Assembly (NCBI RefSeq): GCF_020400605.1
Contig: NZ_JAINRD010000011.1
Location: 62,001-126,000 of the forward strand
Direction: 5' to 3'
Source of the DNA: Streptomyces aculeolatus
Lineage (GTDB): Bacteria; Actinomycetota; Actinomycetes; Streptomycetales; Streptomycetaceae
DNA: 64,000 nt
Numbering within the stretch: position 1 is the stretch's first letter; each line of letters begins with the position of its first letter. Both the position numbers and the translations under genes were made by a program. The notes under the pieces were generated by a model that worked only from the letters and a program-made list of their open reading frames with translations, made no database searches and was not told the DNA's origin. This document shows positions 1 to 8,348 of this stretch, piece by piece.

Positions 1-373
1 GGCGCCCCGTCGGGGGAGCTGTTCGGTGACTGGGTAGGTCGCATAGGGCTCCCCTTCCCCCGTCCGCCTCGTTCATGGCGACACCCGGCCTGCACGTCGA
101 CGGCCGACCTGCGGCTGGAGCAGAGACCTGCCTGCCCCGCGACGCCTACTTCGGCGCGGTGGCGGACGCATCCGGGAGCTGGAGGAGGGACTCGGCATGC
201 CCGACGATGACCCGGCGCACCGCGGACAGCCCGGGGCACCGAAGTGACCCGGCCCCCCGGGCGCACCGCGGACAGCCGCGGCGCGCCGGGCCGCGGCGGC
301 GCGTCCGGCCCGGTGGGAAGTACTAGGTTCGAGCGGGCAGTCCACCGACCGCGAGGCAAGGAGCCGGGATCCC
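1..373. other. Leading region without a supportable gene
   Basis: No reading frame here combines codon bias, a ribosome binding site and gene-like length. One plus-strand frame ending in a TGA at 244-246 reads RIRELEEGLGMPDDD near its end, which resembles the tail of a helical regulator, but an in-frame stop at 35-37 and noisy sequence upstream leave no intact gene; it could be a decayed remnant. The last bases carry the ribosome binding site of the next gene. Confidence 0.4.
214..277. repeat. 18-bp direct repeat, two copies
   Basis: GGCGCACCGCGGACAGCC occurs at 214-231 and again at 260-277, an exact repeat offset by 46 bp in non-coding sequence upstream of the oxidoreductase gene. No function is visible; it may be a slippage product. 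Confidence 0.7.
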
Positions 374-1297
374 GTGCAAGCCATCATCGTTCGCGACCCC
401 GACGCCGGCACCGCGGGGATGTCCCTGACGGACCTGCCGCACCCGCACGCCGCGGAGAACGACGTCATCGTGGAGGTCCACGCGGCCGGCTTCACCCCCG
501 GCGAGCTGACCTGGCCGGGCACGTGGACCGACCGCGCCGGCCGGGACCGGACGCCGAGCGTGCCCGGGCACGAGCTGTCCGGCGTGGTCACCGAACTCGG
601 CTACGGCACCACCGGACTCACCGTCGGGCAGCGCGTCTACGGGCTCGCCGACTGGACCCGCGACGGCTCGCTCGCGCAGTACACCGCCGTCGAGGCCCGC
701 AACCTCGCCCCGCTGCCCGCCGACGTCGACCACGTCACCGCGGCGGCCCTGCCGATCTCCGGACTCACCGCCTGGCAGGCGCTGTTCGACCACGGCCGGC
801 TCACCACGGGGCAGAGCGTGCTGGTCCACGGCGCGGCCGGCGGCGTCGGGTCCATCGCCGTGCAGCTGGCCCGCGAGGCGGGTGCCCGGGTGGTCGGCAC
901 CGGCCGTGCGGGCTCGCGGGCCACCGCCCTGGACCTGGGTGCGGAGGCGTTCGTCGACCTGGAGTCGGAGCGGCTCGCGGACGCGGGGCGGTTCGACGTG
1001 GTCTTCGACGTCATCGGCGGCGAGGTCCTCGACCGCTCCACCGACCTGGTCCGCCCCGGCGGCACCCTGGTGACCATCGCCGAGCCGGTACGGGTCCACC
1101 CCCGCGACGGACGCGCGGTGTTCTTCGTCGTGGAACCCGACCGGGCCCGGCTCGCCGACCTCGCCCGGCGGCTGCGCGAGGGCCGGCTCAAGCCGCTGGT
1201 CGGGGACGTACGGCCGCTCGCCGAGGCGCCGGCCGCGTTCGCCCCCGGCCGGCGCGGCGCCGGGAAGACCGTCATCCGGGTCGCCGCCGACGGCTGA
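374..1297 (+). CDS. Zinc-independent NADP-dependent quinone/alkene oxidoreductase (MDR family)
   Basis: A 307-residue medium-chain dehydrogenase/reductase. The N-terminal GroES-like fold (about residues 1-125) includes the conserved PGHELSG segment. The Rossmann half carries the nucleotide-binding HGAAGGVGS loop (about 156-164). The catalytic and structural zinc cysteines of classical alcohol dehydrogenases are absent, as in NAD(P)H:quinone oxidoreductases, so it probably reduces quinones or enones with NADPH in the cytoplasm. The GTG start follows an AAGGAG-type site at about 358-363. It stands alone and converges on the methyltransferase gene across a short GC-rich gap. The substrate cannot be told from sequence. 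Confidence 0.88.
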   Translation: MQAIIVRDPDAGTAGMSLTDLPHPHAAENDVIVEVHAAGFTPGELTWPGTWTDRAGRDRTPSVPGHELSGVVTELGYGTTGLTVGQRVYGLADWTRDGSLAQYTAVEARNLAPLPADVDHVTAAALPISGLTAWQALFDHGRLTTGQSVLVHGAAGGVGSIAVQLAREAGARVVGTGRAGSRATALDLGAEAFVDLESERLADAGRFDVVFDVIGGEVLDRSTDLVRPGGTLVTIAEPVRVHPRDGRAVFFVVEPDRARLADLARRLREGRLKPLVGDVRPLAEAPAAFAPGRRGAGKTVIRVAADG

Positions 1298-1376
1298 GGC
1301 GGGCCGGCACCGGTCGCACGGGCCGGGGCCGGGCCGCGCGGGGCCGGGCCCTCGCCGCGCTGCCGGCGGGGCGGCG

Positions 1377-2192
1377 TCAGGGTTTGCGGCCGACGGCGCA
1401 GACGCGCCAGGGCGCCACCGCGCGGTTCGCGCCGACGGCCGGCTCCTCGGGCCGCCACTGGGCGCAGGGGACGACGCCGGGTTCGAGGATCTCCAGGCCG
1501 TCGAAGTAGCCGGCGACGTCGGCGGGGTCGCGGAGCGTCTGCGGGTCCACGCCCGCGTCGTTCCACATCTGCAGGATCCGGTCCACCTCGCTGCTCACTC
1601 CCCTGACGGGGTGGGCCAGCGCCAGGTGGCTGCCCGGGGGCACGGCCTCGACGAGGCGGCGCACGACGTCGCGCGCCTCGGCGTCGTCGATGATGAACTG
1701 CACGATGCCCAGCATCATCACCGCGACGGGCCGGGTGAAGTCCAGGGTCTTCGCCGCCTGTTCGAGGATGGCCTCGATGTCGCGGACATCGGCGTCGACG
1801 TAGTTGGTGGCGCCCTGCGGGCCGCTGGTGAGCAGCGCGTCCGCGTACCGCAGCACCAGGGGGTCGTTGTCGACGTAGACGACGCGGGACTCGGGCGCGA
1901 TGTCCTGGGCGACTTCGTGGGTGTTGTGGTTGGTGGGCAGTCCGGCACCGAGGTCGAGGAACTGGCGGATCCCGGCCTCGGCGGTGAGGTGGCGCACCGA
2001 CCGCATCAGGAAGCCGCGGTCGGCCCGCGCCGCTTCCACCACGTCGGGCACGGCCTCCTGCAACTGGTCGCCGGTCACGCGGTCGACCTCGTAGTTGCTC
2101 TTGCCGCCCAGCCAGTAGTCCCACACGCGCGCCGAGTGCGGCCGCTGCTGGTCCAGTGACCTGGTCCCGTCGGGTAAGTGCTGTTCTGCCAT
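1377..2192 (-). CDS. SAM-dependent methyltransferase, DUF574 (PF04672) family
   Basis: A 271-residue protein of the actinomycete DUF574 S-adenosylmethionine methyltransferase family. Hallmarks are the N-terminal RVWDYWLGGKSNYEVD segment, the motif LDLGAGLPT (SAM-binding motif I) and VVYVDNDP (acidic motif II residue). Family members are very numerous in Streptomyces and their substrates are mostly unknown. Its leader carries two mutually exclusive inverted repeats close to the ribosome binding site (separate entry), which suggests control at the translational or attenuation level. It lies 66 bp downstream of the NTF2-like gene on the same strand and may be co-transcribed with it. Confidence 0.9.
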   Translation of the reverse strand: MAEQHLPDGTRSLDQQRPHSARVWDYWLGGKSNYEVDRVTGDQLQEAVPDVVEAARADRGFLMRSVRHLTAEAGIRQFLDLGAGLPTNHNTHEVAQDIAPESRVVYVDNDPLVLRYADALLTSGPQGATNYVDADVRDIEAILEQAAKTLDFTRPVAVMMLGIVQFIIDDAEARDVVRRLVEAVPPGSHLALAHPVRGVSSEVDRILQMWNDAGVDPQTLRDPADVAGYFDGLEILEPGVVPCAQWRPEEPAVGANRAVAPWRVCAVGRKP

Positions 2193-2203
2193 GATCGGCG
2201 CTC

Positions 2204-2239
2204 CTGGTGCGGATCGTTTGCGGGTTCGACCCGCACCAG
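2204..2239 (-). promoter_or_regulatory. Alternative hairpins in the leader of the DUF574 methyltransferase gene
   Basis: CTGGTGCGG (2204-2212) and CCGCACCAG (2231-2239) form a perfect 9-bp inverted repeat. Inside it, TGCGGGT (2219-2225) and ACCCGCA (2229-2235) form a second perfect 7-bp hairpin with a 3-base loop. The two share bases 2231-2235 and cannot form together. In the mRNA the 3' end of the outer repeat runs into the AGGAG ribosome binding site of the methyltransferase gene (start 2192). The arrangement looks like a switch but could also be an operator. Confidence 0.45.
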
Positions 2240-2258
2240 TGTGCCGCGGAAGCCCGTG

Positions 2259-2621
2259 TCAGTCCGGCACTCGGTCCAGGAAGCCGACGACGGTGCGGAT
2301 CCGGCCGTCGTCCGCCAGCGTGACGACGTCGAAGCCCTGCACCGGCGCCGAGCCGTCCGGGGCGATCAGCTCCCAGGTGAAGCGGGCGGAGTCGTGGTGG
2401 CCCTCGACGGCGCCGAGGAGGCGGAACTCGAAGCCCGGGAACTGCTCCTGGGCGCCGCTGATCACGGCGGTGAGGCCGGGGTGGCCGCTGACCTCGGCGA
2501 GCGGGTCGGTGTACGTCGCGTCCTCGGTCCAGGCGGCGGCGACGGCCTTCTCGCGCTCCGCGGGGTCCTGGGCGTTCCAGGCTGCGAAGTAGCGGGTGAC
2601 GGCGGTCTCGTACGTCGACAT
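2259..2621 (-). CDS. NTF2-like / SnoaL-like domain protein
   Basis: A 120-residue single-domain protein with the NTF2/SnoaL pattern: an N-terminal helix (VTRYFAAWNAQD), a Thr/Asp-rich strand (AAWTEDATYTDPLAEVSGH) and alternating strands to the C terminus (FTWELIAPDGS, GFDVVTLADDGRI). This fold serves as a ketosteroid-isomerase-like enzyme or a small-ligand pocket; catalysis is not predictable here. The ATG at 2621 was chosen because GAGGAGG lies 8 bases upstream; a longer reading frame upstream lacks coding character. It precedes the methyltransferase gene on the same strand. Confidence 0.82.
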   Translation of the reverse strand: MSTYETAVTRYFAAWNAQDPAEREKAVAAAWTEDATYTDPLAEVSGHPGLTAVISGAQEQFPGFEFRLLGAVEGHHDSARFTWELIAPDGSAPVQGFDVVTLADDGRIRTVVGFLDRVPD

Positions 2622-2783
2622 GGGGGTGGCCTCCTCGAAGGTGGTGCTGATCGATGGCTCCACGATGCGGGGCGCCCGGGTGCGGCGTCGATTACCCCGG
2701 GGGTAAGACTCGGCCGGTTGGCGACGGTTCGGCGGTGGTGGGCGGGGGCAGTACATGTGCGGTCCAGTGCTTGCGGAGGTGTC

Positions 2784-3155
2784 ATGGAAGGTCCGTTACC
2801 GGACGAGCAGCCCCCGGCGTGGTGGCCGGGGTTCCGTGCGGAGTGGCCGGCGCTCGCCGGCGGGATACGTGGGATGCGGGCCCCGGCGCGGGAGTGGGAC
2901 GAGGTGCGCGGCGTCCTGCGGCGGCTGCGCGAGGCGCTGCGGGAGGGGCGCTACGGCGATGTCCGCGGCGCCGTACAGCAGTTGAAGACGTACGAGCCGT
3001 CGCGTACCAGCCGGCCGCTGGACAGCGGGCTGTTCGGCGGCGAGGCGCAGGAGTGCCCCGCGGACGTCGGCGAGATCCTGAACGAGATGGTCCCCGAGAT
3101 CGTGCCCGGCCGGAGCCCCGGGGCGGCCGACGGCGGGGCCGGGGGCGACCGCTGA
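2784..3155 (+). CDS. CATRA-associated small protein (CATASP-like)
   Basis: A 123-residue mostly helical protein with GGAGG four bases before the ATG. It matches the pattern of the small protein encoded beside CATRA genes: a tryptophan-rich N terminus (PAWWPGFRAEWPAL), a charged helix with EVRGVLRRLREALREG, and a C-terminal CPADVGEILNEMV segment. Its TGA at 3153-3155 is one base from the ATG of the CATRA membrane protein, so the two are translationally coupled. Known only as a genetic partner of CATRA/CHAT systems; I infer it is a regulatory or adaptor subunit. The family assignment rests on recalled similarity and context. Confidence 0.7.
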   Translation: MEGPLPDEQPPAWWPGFRAEWPALAGGIRGMRAPAREWDEVRGVLRRLREALREGRYGDVRGAVQQLKTYEPSRTSRPLDSGLFGGEAQECPADVGEILNEMVPEIVPGRSPGAADGGAGGDR

Positions 3156-3156
3156 G

Positions 3157-4848
3157 ATGACGGCGCCGGACGGAGGGCCGGAGCTGGTGCGGCCGTCGCT
3201 GCTGACCCTGGTGTTCTACGCCCGGTCGCAGGTCGCCGCCGAGGGCCCCGCCCGGCGCCATCTGACCGCGCTGTGGAACGGGTTGCGCCCCCTGCTGCCC
3301 GCCGCCGTCCCCGGCCTGCCGTACGAGCCGGTCCTCGGCACCGCCGACGACACCGACGCCTCCGCCGTCCTGTGCGCCGCGACGGTGGCGCCGGGCTCCG
3401 CGGACGTCAGCGCCGCGCTGGTGTACGGATGGCACGACGTCGTCGTCGCCGCGTGGATGGCGGCGCCCAACGCCCCCGGCACCACCTGGGCCGGGCTCGC
3501 CGACGTCGCCGGGCGCACCGTGCCGTCGTCCGGCGCCGGCGTCCTCGGCCGCGCGAACGTCTACCTTGCGCTGTACGACGCCGAGGGCCCGCCGTACGAG
3601 GCTGACCCGGCCGGGCTCGGGCGGGCGGTCGCCGCCGGGCTGCCGGACGCCGCGCGGCCCGCCGTGCCGCCCGGGACGCCCACCACGACGCGCGAGGGCT
3701 TCGCCGTCTGGGACCTGGCCGAGGAGTCCGGGCCCCGGTCGCGGGGCGAGCGCGGCATCGCGGTGCTCGCCCCCGTAGGACTGGAGGACCGGCTCGACGA
3801 GTGGACCTGGAGTCCCCCGCGCGCCCCGTTCGTCCGCTACCTGCTGCACGCCGCCAAGCTGCACTACGAGACCCGCGTGCTGCGCGCCGACCAGGGCCCG
3901 CTGCGCCGGGCACGGCGGCTGAGCGAGGACACCCAGAGCGCGCTGCGCGACCTCGTCGCCCCGGGCTCCGCCGCGGACGCCGGGCCGTCGCGGGCCGTGG
4001 CGCTCGGCGCGCTGCGGCCGCTGCGGCACCACACCGACCGGCTCACCGACCAGCTGATGGAGCACGCGTTGGTCATCGGCAACCTCCGCACCCTCGAACA
4101 GACCGTCGAGGCAGCCGAGTTGAACATGCGCACCGCCGTCGGGGACAGCTTCCCCGGCACCGCCGGCTCGGCCGACCCGCTCGCCCGCGACCTGCGCGGC
4201 GCGGAGCTGACGCTGACTCAGGTGCGGCACGAGCTGACGCGGATGTCCGTGACGCAGGAGCAGTCCCGGGCGCTGGCCGAGTGGGCGCAGGCCAGGACGC
4301 AGGCCACGGAGAGCGAGCGGCAGGCCGTGCTGACGCTGTGGCAGACGTCGATGCTGGGCGGGCTGCTCATGCTGCTCGCGGCCGTCCAGGCGTTCGGCTA
4401 CCGCGTCGACCTGGGGTCCGGGCTGGCGCTGCCGCTGATCCTGCTGCTCGGCAGCGTGGCCTGGGCGCTGCCCGTGCTCACCTTCCACTGGTCGCGGTCC
4501 TCGACCGTGCCGCACAGCACGTGGATCACGCGGGCCAGTTGCCTGGCCGCGGGCGCCGGTACGGGCTGGACGCTGTACGCGCTGTGCTGCCGCGTCGCCG
4601 GTACGGAGGTGGCGCCGGGGCCGGCGCTGCTGTCCGCCGGGGCGGGCGCCGTGGCGCTCTGCGTGGCGGGGCACCGGCTGGTCCGCCGCCGGGTCGGCGA
4701 CCGCCGCGGCGGGCGGGAGGGCGGGACAGGCCGATCGGGGCGACGGGGCCGACTGGGCCGACCAGCACGAACAGCACGACCGTCCGGGCCTTCCGGGCCT
4801 TCCGGACCGGGCGGACCGGCCGGACCGGCCGGACCGGCCCGGAGATGA
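3157..4848 (+). CDS. CATRA domain membrane protein (CATRA-N/CATRA-C type)
   Basis: A 563-residue protein. Residues 1-200 form a globular alpha/beta region opening with SLLTLVFYARSQ. Residues 225-395 form long amphipathic helices likely to be coiled coil. Four hydrophobic segments follow at about 398-416, 421-441, 453-473 and 480-500, and a basic Gly/Pro/Arg tail closes the protein. This fits the caspase/CHAT-and-TPR-repeat-associated (CATRA) families, which accompany CHAT or caspase proteases in predicted conflict systems. A cytoplasmic sensor domain with a C-terminal membrane anchor or effector is the natural reading. It sits between its small partner (1-bp gap) and the CHAT gene (66-bp gap). 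The tail carries short GGACCGGCC repeats that may be prone to slippage. Confidence 0.72.
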   Translation: MTAPDGGPELVRPSLLTLVFYARSQVAAEGPARRHLTALWNGLRPLLPAAVPGLPYEPVLGTADDTDASAVLCAATVAPGSADVSAALVYGWHDVVVAAWMAAPNAPGTTWAGLADVAGRTVPSSGAGVLGRANVYLALYDAEGPPYEADPAGLGRAVAAGLPDAARPAVPPGTPTTTREGFAVWDLAEESGPRSRGERGIAVLAPVGLEDRLDEWTWSPPRAPFVRYLLHAAKLHYETRVLRADQGPLRRARRLSEDTQSALRDLVAPGSAADAGPSRAVALGALRPLRHHTDRLTDQLMEHALVIGNLRTLEQTVEAAELNMRTAVGDSFPGTAGSADPLARDLRGAELTLTQVRHELTRMSVTQEQSRALAEWAQARTQATESERQAVLTLWQTSMLGGLLMLLAAVQAFGYRVDLGSGLALPLILLLGSVAWALPVLTFHWSRSSTVPHSTWITRASCLAAGAGTGWTLYALCCRVAGTEVAPGPALLSAGAGAVALCVAGHRLVRRRVGDRRGGREGGTGRSGRRGRLGRPARTARPSGPSGPSGPGGPAGPAGPARR

Positions 4849-4914
4849 CGGACACGCGCCCGCCCGACCCCGCCCCACCCCGCCCGCAGCGGCCCACCGG
4901 CAGGAGGAACCCCC

Positions 4915-7221
4915 GTGCCCCCCACACCCCCTCCCGAGGACTTCGCCGACGTCCCCCGCGCCGAGCTGCTGGACCGGCTCGACGCCATCGAGGTCCACCG
5001 CGACCGCCGCCTCGCCGTCGGCCACACCGCCGAGGACGACGCCCTCGCCCGGCGGCTCCTCGCCGCCCCCGACCCGCCGCTGGAGCTGTGCCACACCCTC
5101 GGGCTGCTGCGCTGGTACGCGTACCACCACTCCGACCGGCGCCTGCGCGGCGCCCGCGAACAGGCCACCGAACTCCTCTCCCGCGTCTTCCTCGCCGGCC
5201 GCGAGCCGATGCCCCGCCTGCTCGGCCCCGAGCTGGCCGACGAGGCGGAGCCGGAGGCGCGCACGCGCCTCGACGAGGCCGAGCGGACCCGCGATCCGGG
5301 CGCCTGCGGACGGGCGCTGGCGCTGTGGGAGCGCATCGTGCACCACAGCCGCCCGCACGGCCCCGACTACGCCGCGCGGCTGTTCGCGCTCGGCCGCGCC
5401 CGGCTGCTCCAGCACGCGCTCACCGGTGCGCGCGACGCGCTGCGCGGCGCGGCGGCGGCCATCTCCGGCGCCGCCGACCTGGGTTCGCCGTACGACGTCG
5501 AGCAGGCCACGTACCTCGTGCACGCCGGCGACGCGCTGTGCAGCCAGGACGGCCCCGAGGAGCTGCGCCGGGCGCTGGCGTACTACGACGCCGTGCGCGC
5601 CCTGCGCGCCGCCCCCACCCCGATGCGGATACGCGCCGCCCGCTCCGCCGCCGCCCTGCGCGACGACCCGGACGACGCCGCGGGAGACCTGCGCGCCGCC
5701 GTCGAGCTGCTGCCGCTGGTGGCCCCCCGGCACCTCGCCCGCGCCGAGCGGATGCGCGAGCTGAGCGGCTTCCCCGCGCTGGCCCGCGACGCCGCCGCGG
5801 CCGAGCTGCGCCGCGCCGGCGGCACGGCGTCCGCCGCGCTCGGCCTGCTGGAGCTGGGCCGCAACGTCCTCATGCACCACGACCTGACCGCGCACTCCGA
5901 CCTCACCGACCTGGAGCGGCTCCAGCCGCATCAGGCCGCCGAGTTCCGCCGGCTGCGCGACTTCCTGGACGAGGACGCCCCCGACCGGCCGCCGGGCGAG
6001 AGCGCCGAGGAGCTCCAGGAGCGGCGCGGCGCCGCCGCCGCGCGCTTCGACGCGCTGCTGGCGGAGATCCGCCGCTCCCCCGGCTTCGCCGGCTTCGGGC
6101 TGCCGCCGGGTGAGCGGGAGTTGACGGACGAGGCGCGCGAGGGGGTGCTCGTGGTCCTGACGACCAGCGCGTACGGCAGTGACGCCCTGGTCGTACGCCC
6201 CGAAGGCGTGCTCCGCGTCGCACTCGGCAGCCGCGGCGGGCTCCGCGAGGAGGAGGTGGCGCAGCGGGCCGCCGGTTTCCAGCAGCGGCTGCGCGCCGCG
6301 CGGGACGCGGACACGTCGCGGCCGGCGCTGGTGGCGTACGTCGCCGACACGCTGGCCTGGCTGGAGGCCGAGGTCGTCGCGCCCGTGCTGGCCGCGGTGC
6401 CGCCGGAGCCGGCGCGCGCCGGGCGGCGGGCGCGGCTGTGGTGGATCCCCTGCGGCCCGTTCACCTGGCTGCCGGTGCACGCCGCCGCGCGTACGCCGCA
6501 ACAGGGGGCGGAGCGGGCCGTGGTCAGTTCGTACACGCCGAGCATCCGCGCGCTGCGCCACGCGCGGCTGCGGGACGCGGCACGGCGGGCGGACGGGGTG
6601 GTGCGGAGCGTGATCGTCACCGCGCCGCGGGCGCCCGGCGCGCCGGAGCTGCCGGAGACGGCCCGGGAGGCGGCGGACCTCGGCGGGCTGCTGCCGGGGC
6701 ACAGCCGCGTCGGCGGTCCCGGCGGCGGGGCGACGGCGGAGGCGGTGCTCGACCGGCTGCGTAGCTGCTCCGTCGCGCACTTCGCCTGCCACGGCGTCAC
6801 CGACGAGGACGACCCGTCGCGCAGCCGCCTGCTCCTCGACGGTGCGGCCGCCGAGGAGCCGGGCGTGCCCGGGCTGACGGTGGCGCGGCTCCAGCGGGCC
6901 GAACTCCGCCAGGCGCGGCTGGCGTATCTCTCCGCGTGCCGGACCGCGAGGACCGACGACCCGCGGCTGCTCGACGAGTCCGTGCACCTGGCCTCCGCGT
7001 TGCAGGTCGCCGGCTTCCCGCAGGTGATCGGCACCCTGTGGGAGGTCGGCGACAGCATGGCCGCCGGGGTGGCGCGGCGGTTCTACGACCGGCTGCGGAT
7101 GGAGCCCGGGGACGCGTGGCCGGCGGCGGAGGCGCTGGACGACGCGGTGGAGGCGGAGGCGACGGAGGGCACGGGGCGGGCGGCGTTCCAGTGGGCGCCC
7201 TTCGTCCACCTCGGGATCTGA
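4915..7221 (+). CDS. TPR-repeat CHAT-domain protease
   Basis: A 768-residue protein with GTG start behind AGGAGG. Residues about 20-450 are alanine-rich helical repeats of TPR type. The C-terminal CHAT domain (about 510-768) is a caspase-like cysteine protease fold. It keeps the catalytic His626 in HFACHG and Cys675 in YLSACRT, followed by the typical HLASALQVAGFPQVIGTLW segment. CHAT proteases act as executioners after activation by a sensor; known ones cleave gasdermin-like proteins or, in type III-E CRISPR, Csx30. Here the sensor would be the adjacent CATRA pair. No nucleotide-binding STAND module is fused, so activation must come through protein contact. Third gene of the operon. Confidence 0.86.
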   Translation: MPPTPPPEDFADVPRAELLDRLDAIEVHRDRRLAVGHTAEDDALARRLLAAPDPPLELCHTLGLLRWYAYHHSDRRLRGAREQATELLSRVFLAGREPMPRLLGPELADEAEPEARTRLDEAERTRDPGACGRALALWERIVHHSRPHGPDYAARLFALGRARLLQHALTGARDALRGAAAAISGAADLGSPYDVEQATYLVHAGDALCSQDGPEELRRALAYYDAVRALRAAPTPMRIRAARSAAALRDDPDDAAGDLRAAVELLPLVAPRHLARAERMRELSGFPALARDAAAAELRRAGGTASAALGLLELGRNVLMHHDLTAHSDLTDLERLQPHQAAEFRRLRDFLDEDAPDRPPGESAEELQERRGAAAARFDALLAEIRRSPGFAGFGLPPGERELTDEAREGVLVVLTTSAYGSDALVVRPEGVLRVALGSRGGLREEEVAQRAAGFQQRLRAARDADTSRPALVAYVADTLAWLEAEVVAPVLAAVPPEPARAGRRARLWWIPCGPFTWLPVHAAARTPQQGAERAVVSSYTPSIRALRHARLRDAARRADGVVRSVIVTAPRAPGAPELPETAREAADLGGLLPGHSRVGGPGGGATAEAVLDRLRSCSVAHFACHGVTDEDDPSRSRLLLDGAAAEEPGVPGLTVARLQRAELRQARLAYLSACRTARTDDPRLLDESVHLASALQVAGFPQVIGTLWEVGDSMAAGVARRFYDRLRMEPGDAWPAAEALDDAVEAEATEGTGRAAFQWAPFVHLGI

Positions 7222-7225
7222 CCCC

Positions 7226-7290
7226 GCATCCGACCCGCGCATCCGACCCGCGCATCCGACCTGCGCATCCGACCCGGGCGTCCGACCTGC
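7226..7290. repeat. 13-bp tandem repeat, five copies
   Basis: Five head-to-tail 13-bp units begin at 7226, 7239, 7252, 7265 and 7278. Units 1 and 2 are GCATCCGACCCGC; units 3-5 differ at one or two positions. The array begins five bases after the CHAT stop codon and lies upstream of the next gene, in the only sizeable gap of the operon. It could be a protein-binding array or a slippage product; its short perfect unit suggests copy number varies between strains. Confidence 0.85.
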
Positions 7291-7349
7291 GCCGCCCTTG
7301 GCACACCGCCCGGTCCGCCCCTGTACGCTGCCGCCCGAGGAGGGCCGCC

Positions 7350-8348
7350 ATGCTGCCCACGTACGTCGACTTCACCGCGGATCCGACGCTGCTCTCGCCC
7401 AACGCCACGCTGGCGACGGACCGTTGCGTACGGCGCAGCAACCGGCTGTCCGTCGACGCGGGCGGCTCCCTGACCCTCGCCTTCCGCGACGACCAGGACC
7501 CCGTGCAGCCCGAGGCCACGGTGACGCTGCGCGCCCTGGTCGCCAAGCACGGCGGCGACATCGGGTACGCGCCCGTCAGCCTGTACGTGAACGGGGAGGC
7601 GGTGATCCGCGACTGGACCGTGCCGGGCGGCGGGGACCTGCCGCAGGACAACGTGTTCGCGGTGCCCGGCGGCTGTCTCGACTGGCACCAGGGGCGCACG
7701 GAGGAGACACACACGCTGCGCGTCTGCACGGCGCCCGACTCCTCGTCGTACCTGTGGGTCTTCGGGCTGACGGTGGACTCGACGTTCGAACGGGGCCGCT
7801 CGCAGGACGCGTTGGCGACCGCCCGGATACGGGACGACGTCGTCGCGTACCGGATCTCCACCCGGCGCGTGGGCGAGGACCGGTGGCGGGAGGAGGACGA
7901 GATCGAGGTGTACCTGAGGCGCGCGGAGCCGGCGGAGGTCACCAACCTCGCCTGGCGGCACGCGGACGGCACGTCCTGCTCCGTCGCCTTCTCCGGCGCG
8001 GACTTCCGCGGCTACCGCAGCACGCCCGGAGCCGCGCCGGAGGAGGCGGTGGTCGAGTATTCCGGCAGGGAGGTCGCGCGGCGCGCGCCGGGCGCGGGGG
8101 CGGGGGCGGCGCGCATCCTGCGGTACGACACGTTCCAGGAGTGGAGCCAGGGCTGGCACCACTCCGGCGAACTGGCCGTCGCCATCGCCCCGCAGGACAC
8201 CCCGCTGACGGCGCTGAGCTGGCGGGACGCGGCCCAGAACGCGGCGTCGCTGCAGTTCGTGGACGCCACGGCCCGGCGGTTCATCGGCTACTACCACCGC
8301 GCGAACGAGGGCGCCATCGGCTACGAGGGCCGCCTGCTCGACCCATGA
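7350..8348 (+). CDS. Unrecognised beta-rich protein downstream of the CHAT protease
   Basis: A 332-residue protein, ATG preceded by GAGGAGGG. I do not recognise the family. It has no signal peptide or membrane segment. It is rich in short strands and aromatic residues (LYVNGEAVIRDWTVPGG, YLWVFGLTVDSTF, FIGYYHRANEGAIGYEG), suggesting one or two beta-sandwich domains. The central part contains charged strands (RWREEDEIEVYLRR). It follows the CHAT gene in the same direction after the tandem repeat, so it may be the protease substrate, an effector or an unrelated neighbour. Nothing in the sequence decides between these. Confidence 0.75.
   Translation: MLPTYVDFTADPTLLSPNATLATDRCVRRSNRLSVDAGGSLTLAFRDDQDPVQPEATVTLRALVAKHGGDIGYAPVSLYVNGEAVIRDWTVPGGGDLPQDNVFAVPGGCLDWHQGRTEETHTLRVCTAPDSSSYLWVFGLTVDSTFERGRSQDALATARIRDDVVAYRISTRRVGEDRWREEDEIEVYLRRAEPAEVTNLAWRHADGTSCSVAFSGADFRGYRSTPGAAPEEAVVEYSGREVARRAPGAGAGAARILRYDTFQEWSQGWHHSGELAVAIAPQDTPLTALSWRDAAQNAASLQFVDATARRFIGYYHRANEGAIGYEGRLLDP

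Noticed and set aside
73..591. Open frames at the start of the window on both strands
   Set aside because: They are low-complexity Arg/Pro/Gly translations overlapping the oxidoreductase gene and have no ribosome binding sites.
2782..7242. A minus-strand open frame of nearly 1,500 codons antisense to the CATRA-CHAT operon
   Set aside because: It is the mirror of strong GC third-position bias in the plus-strand genes. Its translation is Arg/Gly/His-rich without domains, while the plus strand encodes recognisable proteins with ribosome binding sites.
7226..7290. Tandem repeat considered as a CRISPR array
   Set aside because: Units are 13 bp and directly adjacent with no spacers, and no cas gene is present.
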